64,000 bases of DNA from Amycolatopsis thailandensis (GCF_002234405.1 NZ_NMQT01000073.1:62001-126000), one strand, 5' to 3'; shown: positions 34,177 to 42,652, counted from the first letter of the stretch. The notes: generated from the letters alone by a model not told the origin. Translations and numbers: made by a program.

Positions 34177-35802
34177 GTGACCCGCAAGGAGCCCGCCGAT
34201 ACACCGCTCGGCGACGCTTTCCACCTGTACGACACGACGTTGCGCGACGGTGCGCAGCGCGAGGGGATCTCCTACTCCGTCACGGACAAACTGGCGGTGG
34301 CGAGGCTGCTCGACGATCTCGGGGTCGGGTTCATCGAAGGCGGATGGCCGGGCGCGCTGCCCAAGGACACGGAATTCTTCTCCCGCGCCGCTTCGGGTGA
34401 ATTGAAACTGAACCACGCCGCCCTCGTCGCCTTCGGTGCGACGCGGAAAGCGGGAACCACCGCGGACCAGGACAAGCAGGTGCGGGCCCTGCTCGATTCC
34501 CAGGCCCCGGTGATCACGCTGGTGGCCAAATCGGATCTCCGTCACATCGAGCGCGCGCTGCGGGTCGACGTCGACGAGGCGTGCGAGATGGTGCGCGACA
34601 CCGTCGCTTTCCTCGTCGGCGAAGGACGTCGCGTATTCCTTGACGCGGAACACTTTTTCGACGGCTACGCGTTCTCCCCGGACACCGCCCTGAAGGTGCT
34701 CGACGCGGGAATGAACGCGGGCGCCGACGTCGCCGTGCTGTGCGACACCAACGGCGGCCAGTTGCCGCTCGGCCTCGCGGAAACCGTCCGCGAGGTCAAG
34801 GAAAGGACCGGATTCCGGCTCGGAATCCATTGCCAGGACGACACTTCCTGCGCGGTGGCGAACTCCGTCGCCGCCGTGCAGGCCGGCGTGACGCACGTCC
34901 AGTGCACCGCCAATGGTTACGGCGAACGGGCGGGTAACGCCGATCTATTCGCCGTGACCGGGAATCTGGTGACCAAGCTCGGAATGGAGGTCCTCCCGAC
35001 CGGAGGCGCCGCCGAGCTCACCCGGGTCTCCCATGCCCTTGCCGAAATCGCCAACCTCGCCCCCTACACCCACCAGGCTTACGTAGGGGCGTCGGCCTTC
35101 GCCCACAAGGCGGGACTGCACGCGAGCGCGATCAAGGTGGATCCGTTGCTGTACAACCACATCGATCCAGCTTCTGTCGGCAATGACATGCGGGTACTGG
35201 TCACCGAGATGGCCGGCAGGGCCAGCCTGGAGCTCAAGGGACGTGAGCTCGGGGTCGACCTTGCCGGCCAGCCCGAGGCGCTGACGAGCGCCGTCCGCAA
35301 GGTGAAGCGGCTCGAATCCGAAGGCTGGTCCTTCGAGGCCGCGGACGCTTCACTGGAACTGCTGCTGCGGCGGGAGGTCGACGGCCCGCAGAGCGACGTC
35401 CTCGACGAACCGCCGTTCGAACTCGAGTCGTACCGGGTCGTCCTGGACCACCGCTCCGACGGCCAGGTCGTCTCCGAGGCGACGGTGAAAGTGCACGTCG
35501 GCGGGCAGCGCGTGATTGCGACCGCCGAGGGCAACGGCCCGGTGCACGCGCTCGACGCCGCGCTGCGCGAGGCGCTCAGCCCGCATCTGTCCTGGTTGGA
35601 CAGTGTGGAGCTGGCCGACTACAAGGTGCGGATCCTGCCCGGCCATCCAGGCACCGACGCCGTCACGCGCGTGCTCGTCGAGACCAGCGACGGCGAGCGG
35701 GAATGGACCACCGTCGGCGTGCACGGCAACATCGTCGAAGCGAGCTGGCTCGCGCTGTGCGACGCGCTCGTGCACAAGTCCCTCAGCGAGGGTCCGGCGT
35801 GA
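34177..35802 (+). CDS. cimA: Citramalate synthase (alpha-isopropylmalate synthase family)
   Basis: A 541-residue DRE-TIM enzyme. The catalytic signature is LYDTTLRDGAQREGISYSV; downstream are FIEGGWPGALPKDTEFF, CDTNGGQLPLGLAETV, LGIHCQDDTSCAVANSVAAV and QCTANGYGERAGNADL. The C-terminal regulatory domain follows residue about 400. Members of this subfamily are citramalate synthases (pyruvate plus acetyl-CoA, toward 2-oxobutyrate and isoleucine); the Ile-rich leader upstream supports this over a leucine role. GTG at 34177 has CACGAGGAG upstream. It could alternatively be an isopropylmalate- or homocitrate-type synthase. Confidence 0.9.
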   Translation: MTRKEPADTPLGDAFHLYDTTLRDGAQREGISYSVTDKLAVARLLDDLGVGFIEGGWPGALPKDTEFFSRAASGELKLNHAALVAFGATRKAGTTADQDKQVRALLDSQAPVITLVAKSDLRHIERALRVDVDEACEMVRDTVAFLVGEGRRVFLDAEHFFDGYAFSPDTALKVLDAGMNAGADVAVLCDTNGGQLPLGLAETVREVKERTGFRLGIHCQDDTSCAVANSVAAVQAGVTHVQCTANGYGERAGNADLFAVTGNLVTKLGMEVLPTGGAAELTRVSHALAEIANLAPYTHQAYVGASAFAHKAGLHASAIKVDPLLYNHIDPASVGNDMRVLVTEMAGRASLELKGRELGVDLAGQPEALTSAVRKVKRLESEGWSFEAADASLELLLRREVDGPQSDVLDEPPFELESYRVVLDHRSDGQVVSEATVKVHVGGQRVIATAEGNGPVHALDAALREALSPHLSWLDSVELADYKVRILPGHPGTDAVTRVLVETSDGEREWTTVGVHGNIVEASWLALCDALVHKSLSEGPA

Positions 35803-35821
35803 GGAGTCGTACAGTGGGGGA

Positions 35822-36595
35822 GTGCGTCTAGCCCGAATTGCTCATCCCGGTGGTGTCGCGTTCGCTTCGATCGAAGGGGACGGCGACGACGCCCAGGTAC
35901 TGGAAATCGCCGAGCACCCCTTCGGCAACAACCCCAACTTCACCGGCAAACGCTGGCCGCTGGCCGACGTCCGCCTGCTCGCGCCGATCCTGCCGTCGAA
36001 GGTGATCGCGGTCGGCCGGAACTACGCGAAGCACGCGGCAGAGTTCGGCAACGAGATCCCGACGGACCCGATGCTGTTCATCAAGCCGTCGACCACGGTG
36101 GTCGGCCCGAACGTGCCGATCCGCCGCCCGCGCGGCGTCGGCCGCGTCGACTTCGAGGGTGAGCTGGCGATCGTCATCGGTCAGCCGGTCAAGAACGTGC
36201 CCGCCGCCCGCGCGGCGAGCGCGATCCTCGGCTACACCGTGGCGAACGACGTCAGCGCGCGTGACCTGCAGAAGTCCGACGGTCAGTGGGGCCGGGCGAA
36301 GGGGTTCGACACCTTCTGCCCGCTGGGCCCGTGGATCGAGACCTCGCTCGACCCGGCCGACCTCGCGCTCAAATCCGAGGTGGACGGTGAGCTCAAGCAG
36401 GACGGCCGGACGTCGGACCTGGTGCACAAGATCCCCGAGCTGGTCGAGTTCGTGTCCGGCGTGATGACCCTGCTGCCCGGCGACGTCATCCTGACCGGCA
36501 CCCCCGAGGGTGTCGGCCCGATCGAAGACGGCCAGTCGGTCTCGATCACCATCGAAGGCATCGGCACCCTGACCAACCCGGTCCAGGACGTCTGA
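35822..36595 (+). CDS. Fumarylacetoacetate hydrolase family protein
   Basis: A 257-residue FAH-fold hydrolase. KVIAVGRNYAKHAAEFGNEI leads into the metal site (Glu residues in RVDFEGELAIVIGQP, and VANDVSARDLQKSDGQWGRA); a second half has LMTLLPGDVILTGTPEGVGP-type sequence. Homologues act as 2-hydroxyhepta-2,4-diene-1,7-dioate isomerases or acylpyruvases; the substrate is unknown. It sits 19 bases after cimA. Rv2993c of M. tuberculosis, the apparent homologue, is also in the leuB/serA neighbourhood. GTG start at 35822. Convergent with the FAD monooxygenase. Confidence 0.88.
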   Translation: MRLARIAHPGGVAFASIEGDGDDAQVLEIAEHPFGNNPNFTGKRWPLADVRLLAPILPSKVIAVGRNYAKHAAEFGNEIPTDPMLFIKPSTTVVGPNVPIRRPRGVGRVDFEGELAIVIGQPVKNVPAARAASAILGYTVANDVSARDLQKSDGQWGRAKGFDTFCPLGPWIETSLDPADLALKSEVDGELKQDGRTSDLVHKIPELVEFVSGVMTLLPGDVILTGTPEGVGPIEDGQSVSITIEGIGTLTNPVQDV

Positions 36596-36605
36596 CGCGT
36601 GCCAT

Positions 36606-36649
36606 GAAAGGTCCTTTCCTCGCAAAATTTGCTAGGAAAGGACCTTTCC
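36606..36649. terminator. Intergenic palindrome, GAAAGGTCCTTTCCT family
   Basis: GAAAGGTCCTTTCCTCGCA and TGCTAGGAAAGGACCTTTC are inverted (one mismatch) around AAAATT. It lies between the convergent FAH and FAD-monooxygenase genes and probably terminates both. Confidence 0.78.
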
Positions 36650-36661
36650 TAGCGTTCGGGG

Positions 36662-37900
36662 TCAGTTACCGGCCGGTTCCATCGCCCGCCGCGCGAAGGC
36701 CGGGGCGTGCTCGGGCCGCAGCCCCAGGCCCAGCAGCCGTGCCGGGAAATAGGACAGCACCGGGAAGCGGCTGAACAGCTTCACCATCACCGGGGGCGGG
36801 CCGTTGCGCTTGCCTTCCATAACCGGCCGCATGATGTTCTTGTGCAGCAGCCGTTGCAACCCCTGCACCAGCATCGTGGGCGCGAGACGGCGTTTGCGGA
36901 CCTTCGCCAGGTCCGCCACCGACGGCCTGCCCTTCCGCAGCGGCTCCGCGAGCAGGGTGGCGGCCGCGACCGCGTCCTGCACCGCGAGGTTGATGCCGAC
37001 CCCGCCGACCGGTGACATCGCGTGCGCCGCGTCACCGACGCACAGCAGGCCGTCGAGGTGCCACTTCCGCAGCAGGTTCATCTTGACGTCGAGGAACTTG
37101 ACGTCGTCGGTCGTTTTCAGCTCATCCACGCGATCCGCGAACTCGGGGCAGACCTCGGCCACGCTCTCCCGGAACCAATCGATGCCCTTGGTGCGCAGGT
37201 CGTCGCCCTTCGGGCCCAGGTAGGCGACCTGGAAGTAGCCCTTGCGCGGCAGTGGCACGGCGAAGCGGCGATTCCGCATCTTCGGCGTCAGCCTGCCTTC
37301 GAGTTCGCCGTCCTCGCGCGAGATCCGGAACCACCACGCGTCGAACGGGGTGTCGTACTCCTTCGGGATCAGCCCGGCCTCGCGCCGGGCCAGCGACCAG
37401 CGGCCGTCGGCGGCGATCACCAGGTCGGCGCGCAGTTCGCCGGTGGTGCCCTCGGCGGTGCGGTAGCGGACCCCGCTCACCCGCCCCTGTTCCATGATCA
37501 GCCCGGTCATCTCGGTGCTCTGCCGCAGCGTGAACGTGGGTTCCTTCGCGCCGGCGTCGGCGAGCAGGTCCAGGAAATCCCACTGCGGGACCATCGCGAT
37601 GTACGGATGCGCCACCTTCAGCCTGGTCAGGTCGGCCAGGCGCATCATCGTGCCGTCCTCGGCGGGGAAGCCCGCGTAGGAGATCTCGCTGTGCGGCAGG
37701 CTGAGGAACTTTTCACCGAGGCCCAGCTCGTCGAGCAACGTCAACGTCGACGGGTGCACGGTGTCGCCGCGGAAGTCCCTCAGGAAGTCCTTGTGCTTCT
37801 CCAGCACCGTGACCTCGACACCGGCCCTGGCCAGCAGCAACCCGGCGACCATCCCCGCGGGGCCACCGCCGACGACCACGCAGTTCGTGCGTTCGTTCAT
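36662..37900 (-). CDS. FAD-dependent monooxygenase (UbiH/PHBH-type)
   Basis: A 412-residue flavoprotein. The FAD-binding GxGxxG is NCVVVGGGPAGMVAGLLLA with VEVTVLEKHKDFLRDFRGDT after it; the GD motif is LLCVGDAAHAMSPVGGVGIN (second FAD signature). Similar proteins hydroxylate aromatic compounds or quinones with NAD(P)H and O2. A hydrophobic C-terminal helix is not obvious. ATG at 37900 follows AAGGGGTGGGACGG; a GTG three codons earlier is too close to that site. A 9-bp inverted repeat at 37922-37947 lies just upstream, suggesting repression by an unlinked factor. Confidence 0.88.
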   Translation of the reverse strand: MNERTNCVVVGGGPAGMVAGLLLARAGVEVTVLEKHKDFLRDFRGDTVHPSTLTLLDELGLGEKFLSLPHSEISYAGFPAEDGTMMRLADLTRLKVAHPYIAMVPQWDFLDLLADAGAKEPTFTLRQSTEMTGLIMEQGRVSGVRYRTAEGTTGELRADLVIAADGRWSLARREAGLIPKEYDTPFDAWWFRISREDGELEGRLTPKMRNRRFAVPLPRKGYFQVAYLGPKGDDLRTKGIDWFRESVAEVCPEFADRVDELKTTDDVKFLDVKMNLLRKWHLDGLLCVGDAAHAMSPVGGVGINLAVQDAVAAATLLAEPLRKGRPSVADLAKVRKRRLAPTMLVQGLQRLLHKNIMRPVMEGKRNGPPPVMVKLFSRFPVLSYFPARLLGLGLRPEHAPAFARRAMEPAGN

Positions 37901-37921
37901 CCGTCCCACCCCTTCGAAAAC

Positions 37922-37947
37922 CCTTATTCATCACTTGTTGAATAAGG
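37922..37947 (-). promoter_or_regulatory. Operator-like inverted repeat before the FAD monooxygenase
   Basis: CCTTATTCA (37922-37930) and TGAATAAGG (37939-37947) are perfect inverted 9-mers with an 8-base spacer, 22 bases upstream of the start at 37900. The AT-rich arms stand out in this GC-rich DNA. A MarR- or TetR-type site is plausible; no regulator gene is adjacent. Confidence 0.65.
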
Positions 37948-38353
37948 TCAGCATGCACCCGCCCGACCGGCGCGTCAAGCGCCATCCGGGGGGATACGCT
38001 GATCGGGCTATGGCCCGGATCTCACCGGTTCGCGTGCTCCCCGGCGGCCGGAAAACACCGTCCAAAAAGGACTCGATTGTCCATGAAGGACAGCGGTCGC
38101 GAAGGGGTCCTTGTGGACGGTCGGTACCTTAAGGACGGCAAGGATTTCCGGTGTCGTCACAGGGTGTGCGCGCGCCGAATCGGATCGGGTGCCGGGTATC
38201 GACATTTCACCCGGCCGGTCGCGTTAGCCGTTGCCCGGTAACTAAAACACGTCATCTCATCAACTGGGAGTAGAGTGCCCGCGCCGGAACAGAGCAGGCT
38301 TTATCACCTCATCGGCAGAGTCGCGATCGCGCTGGGTGCCCTAGCCTCACTTG
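37948..38353. other. 406-base intergenic stretch
   Basis: No gene is supported here. It contains the divergent promoter space of the FAD monooxygenase and the HAD gene and several small GGAC/GTCC inverted motifs (for example GTCCAAAAAGGAC and GTCCATGAAGGAC near 38050-38090). A 62-codon frame at 38275-38463 overlaps the HAD gene in another frame and has no recognisable domain. Confidence 0.5.
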
Positions 38354-39178
38354 GTGGATTTCGCTCTCGTGCCCCGGACCTCGTCACGAACCACGCCGGA
38401 AGCTCCCGACGGAGCCCCCTGGGAGCCCCCGGAGTTACGGTTGGTGTGCCTCGACATCGATGACACGCTGATCGACTGCACGGCCGCGATCCGGCTCAGC
38501 CTTCGGGCGCTCACCGGCCAGAACGACCTTTGGCCCTTGTGGGATCTCATCACCGAAGAGCACGTCGCGCTGGTGGTCGCGGGCGAAATCGATTACGCGA
38601 CCATGCATCACAAGCGTACTGAATGTTTCCTCGCCGAGATCGGCATTCTCGCCGACGAAGAGCAGGTCAGCGGCTTCGAAAGACGCCGTCGTGAAATCCT
38701 CACCCGTTCGTGGCAATTGTTTGAAGATGTCCTCCCTTGCCTGGAATGGCTGCGGGCCGCCGGTGTCCTCGTCGCGGCCGTCACGAACGCCTCGGGCACG
38801 CATCAGCGCAAGAAGATCGCCGATCTCGGCCTCGCCCGCTTCTTCGATCACGTGGCCATCGCCGGTGAACTCGGAGTAGCCAAACCGGACCCGGCGATGT
38901 TCCACTCGGTCTGCCTCGGCCTCGGCTGCGATCCCGCGCAGGCCGTCCACGTCGGCGACAAACTCGACACCGACGCCATCGGCGCCCGCGACGCCGGCCT
39001 GGGCGCCGTCTGGCTCGACCGGGACGGCATCGCCGAGCGCGCCCCAGCGGGCGTCCACACGATCTCCGGCCTCGACGAGCTCCCTGAGCTGCTCGTTTCC
39101 GAGTTCGCGAAGCTCGGTGTCCCGGCTCAGCGCGCTACTGAGACCCCCGCTTTCACGGTGCGGAACAGCGTGCTCTAG
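38354..39178 (+). CDS. HAD family hydrolase
   Basis: A 274-residue haloacid-dehalogenase-fold phosphatase. Motif I is LVCLDIDDTLIDCT (two catalytic Asp), motif II VAAVTNASG, motif III Lys in GVAKPDPAMFHSVC, motif IV VHVGDKLDTDAIGARDAGL. The alpha-helical cap between motifs I and II (about residues 45-115) marks subclass I. Substrate unknown. The first 30 residues are Pro/Thr-rich; the GTG at 38354 is a best guess as no strong ribosome-binding site is seen. It is followed by the tRNA genes. Confidence 0.85.
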   Translation: MDFALVPRTSSRTTPEAPDGAPWEPPELRLVCLDIDDTLIDCTAAIRLSLRALTGQNDLWPLWDLITEEHVALVVAGEIDYATMHHKRTECFLAEIGILADEEQVSGFERRRREILTRSWQLFEDVLPCLEWLRAAGVLVAAVTNASGTHQRKKIADLGLARFFDHVAIAGELGVAKPDPAMFHSVCLGLGCDPAQAVHVGDKLDTDAIGARDAGLGAVWLDRDGIAERAPAGVHTISGLDELPELLVSEFAKLGVPAQRATETPAFTVRNSVL

Positions 39179-39229
39179 TATTTCTTCTCGTGCGGTGCTG
39201 AGCCGGTCAAGATCGGAACGGCACTTCAC

Positions 39230-39300
39230 TGGGGTATGGTGTAATTGGCAGCACGACTGGTTCTGGTCCAGTTAGTCTAGGTTCGAGTCCTGGTACCCCA
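39230..39300 (+). tRNA. tRNA-Gln (CTG)
   Basis: A 71-nt cloverleaf. The acceptor stem TGGGGTA/TACCCCA pairs fully, the anticodon loop is TTCTGGT (anticodon CTG), and the T arm carries GGTTCGAGTCC. The 3' CCA is not encoded. It lies 51 bases after the HAD gene. Confidence 0.95.
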
Positions 39301-39433
39301 GCTGGAGAACTCTCCGGAGTGAAACACAGAGTGACCCCCCTGCGAAGGCGGGAAAACCGGTCTGGTAAGTTTCTCCACAGCAACACAGCAGGAGAACAAC
39401 TGAAAAACCTCCTCTCGGAGGAGGAAGATCCTA

Positions 39434-39506
39434 GCCCCCGTCGTCTAGCGGCCTAGGACGCCGGCCTCTCACGCCGGTAGCGTGGGTTCGAATCCCATCG
39501 GGGGTA
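39434..39506 (+). tRNA. tRNA-Glu (CTC)
   Basis: A 73-nt cloverleaf. The acceptor stem GCCCCCG pairs with CGGGGGT, the anticodon stem-loop is CCGGC-CTCTCAC-GCCGG (anticodon CTC), and the T arm has GGTTCGAATCC. The CCA is not encoded. It follows tRNA-Gln by 133 bases and is followed by an intrinsic terminator. Confidence 0.96.
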
Positions 39507-39526
39507 CAAGCAGCTACCACGCAAAG

Positions 39527-39556
39527 AGCGTCGATCATTTTGATCGGCGCTTTTTG
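39527..39556 (+). terminator. Intrinsic terminator after tRNA-Glu
   Basis: AGCGTCGATC (39527-39536) and GATCGGCGCT (39542-39551) form a 10-bp stem with one G-U pair, a short loop and five T. It probably ends the tRNA-Gln/tRNA-Glu transcript. Confidence 0.85.
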
Positions 39557-40170
39557 CTATTTCGGGAGCTGACATGGCGTCGGTGATCCTTTCTCCTGCT
39601 TCCGCAATCGCGGGCACCTGATCTGCTGGCAGTTTAACCCCAATCGTCACTTCGTCGCCGTGGCCGTTCAAATGCACGGTGAGTTGAGTCACTTCGAAGA
39701 GCGCCTGAAGAAGGGGCTGCGGTGCTCTGGCCAAGTTGACCCGTAGACAGGGAACAGCGTCCAGGAGGCTCAGGTCCGATGGTGTGGGTGGTGCTGGAGT
39801 CTCGGTGTCTTGCGCGCCCAGCTGCGCCACTTCGGCTTGAACGGTGTTCTCGCTCGCTGCCAGTTCGTTGAAACTTTGCCTCAGCGCTTTCGTGAACGGG
39901 TCGTCAGGTGCGCCGTCTTGGGCTTGTCGAAGCAGGGCTTCCTAGTTTGCGTTCGATGTCGGTGAGCTGTCGTTGGAGGCGTTCTCTGTTTTCGGTGCGT
40001 GCTTGTGCGGCGCTGTCGTCCACAGTGGCCAGGTCGGCTTCCAGAATGGACGTACGGTCAGGGCCGAAGATCGTGTCGGCGAAGAAGCGTTCGACGGCGT
40101 CCAGGAGCTTATCTTCGCGGATCCTGACCGCGGTGGGCAGATCGGCATGTGGGTCGGCACTGCCGCAGTT
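39530..40170 (-). pseudogene. Decayed large serine recombinase (C-terminal fragment, frameshifted)
   Basis: Read on the minus strand, the part from about 40165 encodes ADPHADLPTAVRIREDKLLD followed by VERFFADTIFGPDRTSILEA, the family block after the zinc ribbon of large serine recombinases. A coiled-coil helix follows (RENRERL-like, QRQLTDIERKL). At about 39943 one extra base shifts the frame; in the next frame it continues as EALLRQAQDGAPDDPFTKAL, then LLQALFEVTQLTVHLNGHGD, the usual C-terminal strand pair. The catalytic N-terminal resolvase domain is gone and no start remains. The open frame would run through the terminator into tRNA-Glu. It marks an old integration event beside the tRNA. 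Confidence 0.78.
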
Positions 40171-40524
40171 GTTCTTTTGGGACCAGCCAGCAGTGTCACC
40201 GGCGCCCTGAGCAGCACGGTGGTGACGTTGTCCATCACGGCGGCTCTCGCCGGAGCCGCAAACGTCGCTCTCGGCCGAGTCGGCAGGTGCGGAGCCTCCG
40301 CCGCGGTTCCCGGCGTCAATCCCCCTTGCCTTGTATGAGGAAATCCGGCGGGCCTCAGGAACGGTGCCGGTTGATTTCCTTTGGTGTCACCCACAGGGAT
40401 GGTCGCTCCGGCTACGGCCCACTCATCGGTTCGGTGGCCACGAATTGTTCATGATCCGGATCAGAGCAGGACTGGTCTGACGAGGGTCGTGTTCGATGTT
40501 CGCCCGAGGAAAAGGAGCACGTTT

Positions 40525-40797
40525 GTGAGCACCATTCGTCGCCGCATCATCGTTGCCGCCGCCTTGCCCGCTGCGGCTTTCGCCCTTCTTCTGTCCGGCG
40601 CCGGCGCCGCTTCGGCTGCGCCCGCCGCATCCGCCGTGTCGGCGCCCGCCGACCACGACAACGGCCATGGTCACCACCATCACCACGGACTCGGCCTCAA
40701 TCTGAATCTCAGCGTCTTGCTGGGCCTGCACGGTCACGGCATCGGCTGGGACGACGACGAGTGCGATGACCATGGTGGTCTTCTGGGCCTCGGCTGA
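40525..40797 (+). CDS. Small secreted His-rich protein
   Basis: A 90-residue exported peptide. The signal peptide is clear (RRRIIVAAALPAAAFALLL, cleavage near GAASAAPAA), leaving a mature part of about 60 residues with HDNGHGHHHHHGLGLNLNLS, then HGHGIGWDDDECDDHGG. His, Asp and one Cys suggest metal binding, but this is inference. The GTG at 40525 has AAAAGGAG upstream. No family is recognised. A terminator follows the stop. Confidence 0.75.
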   Translation: MSTIRRRIIVAAALPAAAFALLLSGAGAASAAPAASAVSAPADHDNGHGHHHHHGLGLNLNLSVLLGLHGHGIGWDDDECDDHGGLLGLG

Positions 40798-40806
40798 TCC
40801 AGCTCG

Positions 40807-40843
40807 ATGGGGGCCTCGCGCAATGCTCGTGCGAGGCCCCCAT
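40807..40843 (+). terminator. Terminator after the His-rich peptide gene
   Basis: ATGGGGGCCTCGC (40807-40819) and GCGAGGCCCCCAT (40831-40843) form a perfect 13-bp stem with an 11-nt loop, followed by AAGAAAT. Confidence 0.8.
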
Positions 40844-41026
40844 AAGAAATGAGCCTCTGGCCAGGGGCGTCAGTCGATGTGGGGACTGGACCAAGCTGCC
40901 TGCCAGGTGGATACGAAAGCAGGCTGTCCGCGAAGTTCAGCCCTGCCGCCGGTGCCTCATGGCCCGGTGGACGGGGTACGCCCGATGTCGTGCGTAGCCA
41001 GGACACGGGCGGGAAGGAGATCGTAC

Positions 41027-42028
41027 GTGTTTGGCAAACGCTATGCCGCATCGATGATCAACCGGAGTGCGGAGAATCAGCAGGACCGGCGCCGTTTCCT
41101 GCGTGCCGCCGGGGTGACCGGTCTGGGTGTGGTCGGTGCGGGCGCGCTGGGCGGCCTGACCGTTCCCGCCGCGTCCGCGGGCACCGTCCGGCAGGCGGCG
41201 GGAGAAGCGGCGGCCGAAGGGGTCAGCGACGGGGCGGTGCTCAATTTCGCGCTCAACCTCGAGTACCTGGAAGCCGAGTTCTATCTGCACGCCGTCACCG
41301 GTAAAGGGCTCGCCGACTCGCTCACCACGGGGACCGGCACCCGCGGCGGGGTTACCGGTGGCCGTGCCGTGAAATTCAAGACCAAGGCCGCGAAGCAGTA
41401 CGCGCAGGAGATCGCCGGGGACGAGAAGGCCCATGTCGAGTTCCTGCGTACCGCGCTCGGATCCGCGGCGGTGAGCCGTCCGGCGATCGACCTGCAGTCC
41501 AGTTTCACCGCTGCGGCGCAGGCCGCGGGCCTTGTCCGGAAGGGACAGAGCTTCGACGCGTTCGCGTGCGAGGAGAACTTCCTTTTGGCGGCGTACTTGT
41601 TCGAGGACGTCGGCGTCACCGCGTACAAGGGCGCCGCGCCGCTGATCACCAACAAGACCTACCTCGAAGCCGCTGCCGGAATCCTCGCGGTGGAGGCGTA
41701 CCACGCCGCGAACATCCGCTCCGCGCTTTACCAGCACTCCGGCGGGATTCTCGGGCTCGGTCTGCTCGGCCGTGACCTGCGGGAGGCCAGTGTCAAGCTG
41801 TCGAACGCCCGGGACAGTCTCGATGGAAAGACCGATCTCGACCAGGGTGTCGTGGACAACGACGGCCGGGCGAACATCGTGCCGACCGACGCCAACGGCA
41901 TCGCTTACAGCCGTACTCCGGGCCAGGTCCTCAACATCGTCTATCTGAACCCGAAGGCCGTCACCTCCGGCGGGTTCTTCCCCAAGGGTGTCAACGGTGA
42001 CGTGAACACCAGCGACCCGAACGGCTGA
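41027..42028 (+). CDS. Tat-exported ferritin-like domain protein
   Basis: A 333-residue protein with a twin-arginine signal (QQDRRRFLRAAGVTGLGVVG, cleavage near VPAASAG). The mature part has the ferritin-like (PCC13-62/DUF4439-like) helical bundle: LNFALNLEYLEAEFYLHAV, then QYAQEIAGDEKAHVEFLRTA, then EENFLLAAYLFEDVGVTAYK, then AAGILAVEAYHAANIRSALY, with the four-helix ExxH pattern that could bind a di-metal centre. The C-terminal 60 residues look extended. GTG at 41027 has AAGGAGA six bases upstream. Related proteins are stress- or desiccation-associated; function here is not established. Confidence 0.85.
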   Translation: MFGKRYAASMINRSAENQQDRRRFLRAAGVTGLGVVGAGALGGLTVPAASAGTVRQAAGEAAAEGVSDGAVLNFALNLEYLEAEFYLHAVTGKGLADSLTTGTGTRGGVTGGRAVKFKTKAAKQYAQEIAGDEKAHVEFLRTALGSAAVSRPAIDLQSSFTAAAQAAGLVRKGQSFDAFACEENFLLAAYLFEDVGVTAYKGAAPLITNKTYLEAAAGILAVEAYHAANIRSALYQHSGGILGLGLLGRDLREASVKLSNARDSLDGKTDLDQGVVDNDGRANIVPTDANGIAYSRTPGQVLNIVYLNPKAVTSGGFFPKGVNGDVNTSDPNG

Positions 42029-42036
42029 TCACACGT

Positions 42037-42079
42037 CTGGCCGGTCCGGGTGTACTCCAGACCCGCCCGGGCCGGCCAG
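42037..42079. terminator. Bidirectional hairpin between convergent genes
   Basis: CTGGCCGGTCCGGG (42037-42050) and CCCGGGCCGGCCAG (42066-42079) form a 14-bp stem with one G-U pair. It separates the ferritin-like gene from the convergent ATP-binding protein gene. Confidence 0.7.
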
Positions 42080-42107
42080 GTGAGTCCACAAGAGACACTC
42101 GGGTAAG

Positions 42108-42566
42108 TCAGCGCTCGTAGTACATCCGGGTGGGAACGAGTGCCCACACCACTTTTCCGGTTCCCTCCGGCCGGACGCCCCACTCGAGTGACAGATGTGC
42201 GACGAGAAGAAGCCCGTGATAGCCGGGAACCGATCGGCCTTCGGCCCTCGATTGCAGTTCCTCGGTGTCTGGGTCGTCGTCGGTGACCTCGATCAGGACA
42301 CCGCGGGTCTGCCTGGTGATCCGGAGTTCTCCGGGAGTGGTGTATCGGTAGGCGTTGGCGACCAGTTCGTCGAGTACGAGCAGTACGGCGCCCAAAGGTT
42401 CGTTGCCGCGGCCGAATCCCAGGCAGTTGGCCACGGTCGACCGCACGCGGCGTTGTTCGGGGCGCTTCGCCAGGCTGAGGGTGATCTCCGCGGTCCAGGC
42501 GACGCGTTTGATCAGGCGGTCGAGTTCGAAGCTGATGTCATCCGGGAATTCTGAGTCCTCGCGCAT
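42108..42566 (-). CDS. ATP-binding protein (HATPase_c, anti-sigma/RsbW-like)
   Basis: A 152-residue GHKL-fold protein. The N box is VLLVLDELVANAYRYT (Glu and Asn for Mg-ATP), the G1 box VLIEVTDDDPDTEE, and the G2 region GYHGLLLVAHLSLEWGVRPE. Single-domain proteins of this type in actinobacteria act as anti-sigma kinases or regulatory ATP-binding subunits. No sigma factor or anti-anti-sigma gene is adjacent. ATG at 42566 has AGGGGGCGGG upstream; a GTG six codons earlier is less likely. Confidence 0.83.
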   Translation of the reverse strand: MREDSEFPDDISFELDRLIKRVAWTAEITLSLAKRPEQRRVRSTVANCLGFGRGNEPLGAVLLVLDELVANAYRYTTPGELRITRQTRGVLIEVTDDDPDTEELQSRAEGRSVPGYHGLLLVAHLSLEWGVRPEGTGKVVWALVPTRMYYER

Positions 42567-42652
42567 CCCGCCCCCTGTCGACACCGGTCAACGGGTTTTC
42601 GGGACAGCACGGGAATCGGGCGGGCGGCGTCACTCGTTCGGTCGGCACGGGA

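Noticed and set aside
39434..39556. Attachment-site duplication at tRNA-Glu
   Set aside because: I could not find a second copy of the tRNA 3' end in the window, so no element boundaries are claimed.
40201..40394. Upstream extension of the serine recombinase remnant
   Set aside because: The frame is open but its sequence is Gly/Ser/Arg-rich and does not match the recombinase or zinc-ribbon region; stops occur just beyond it.
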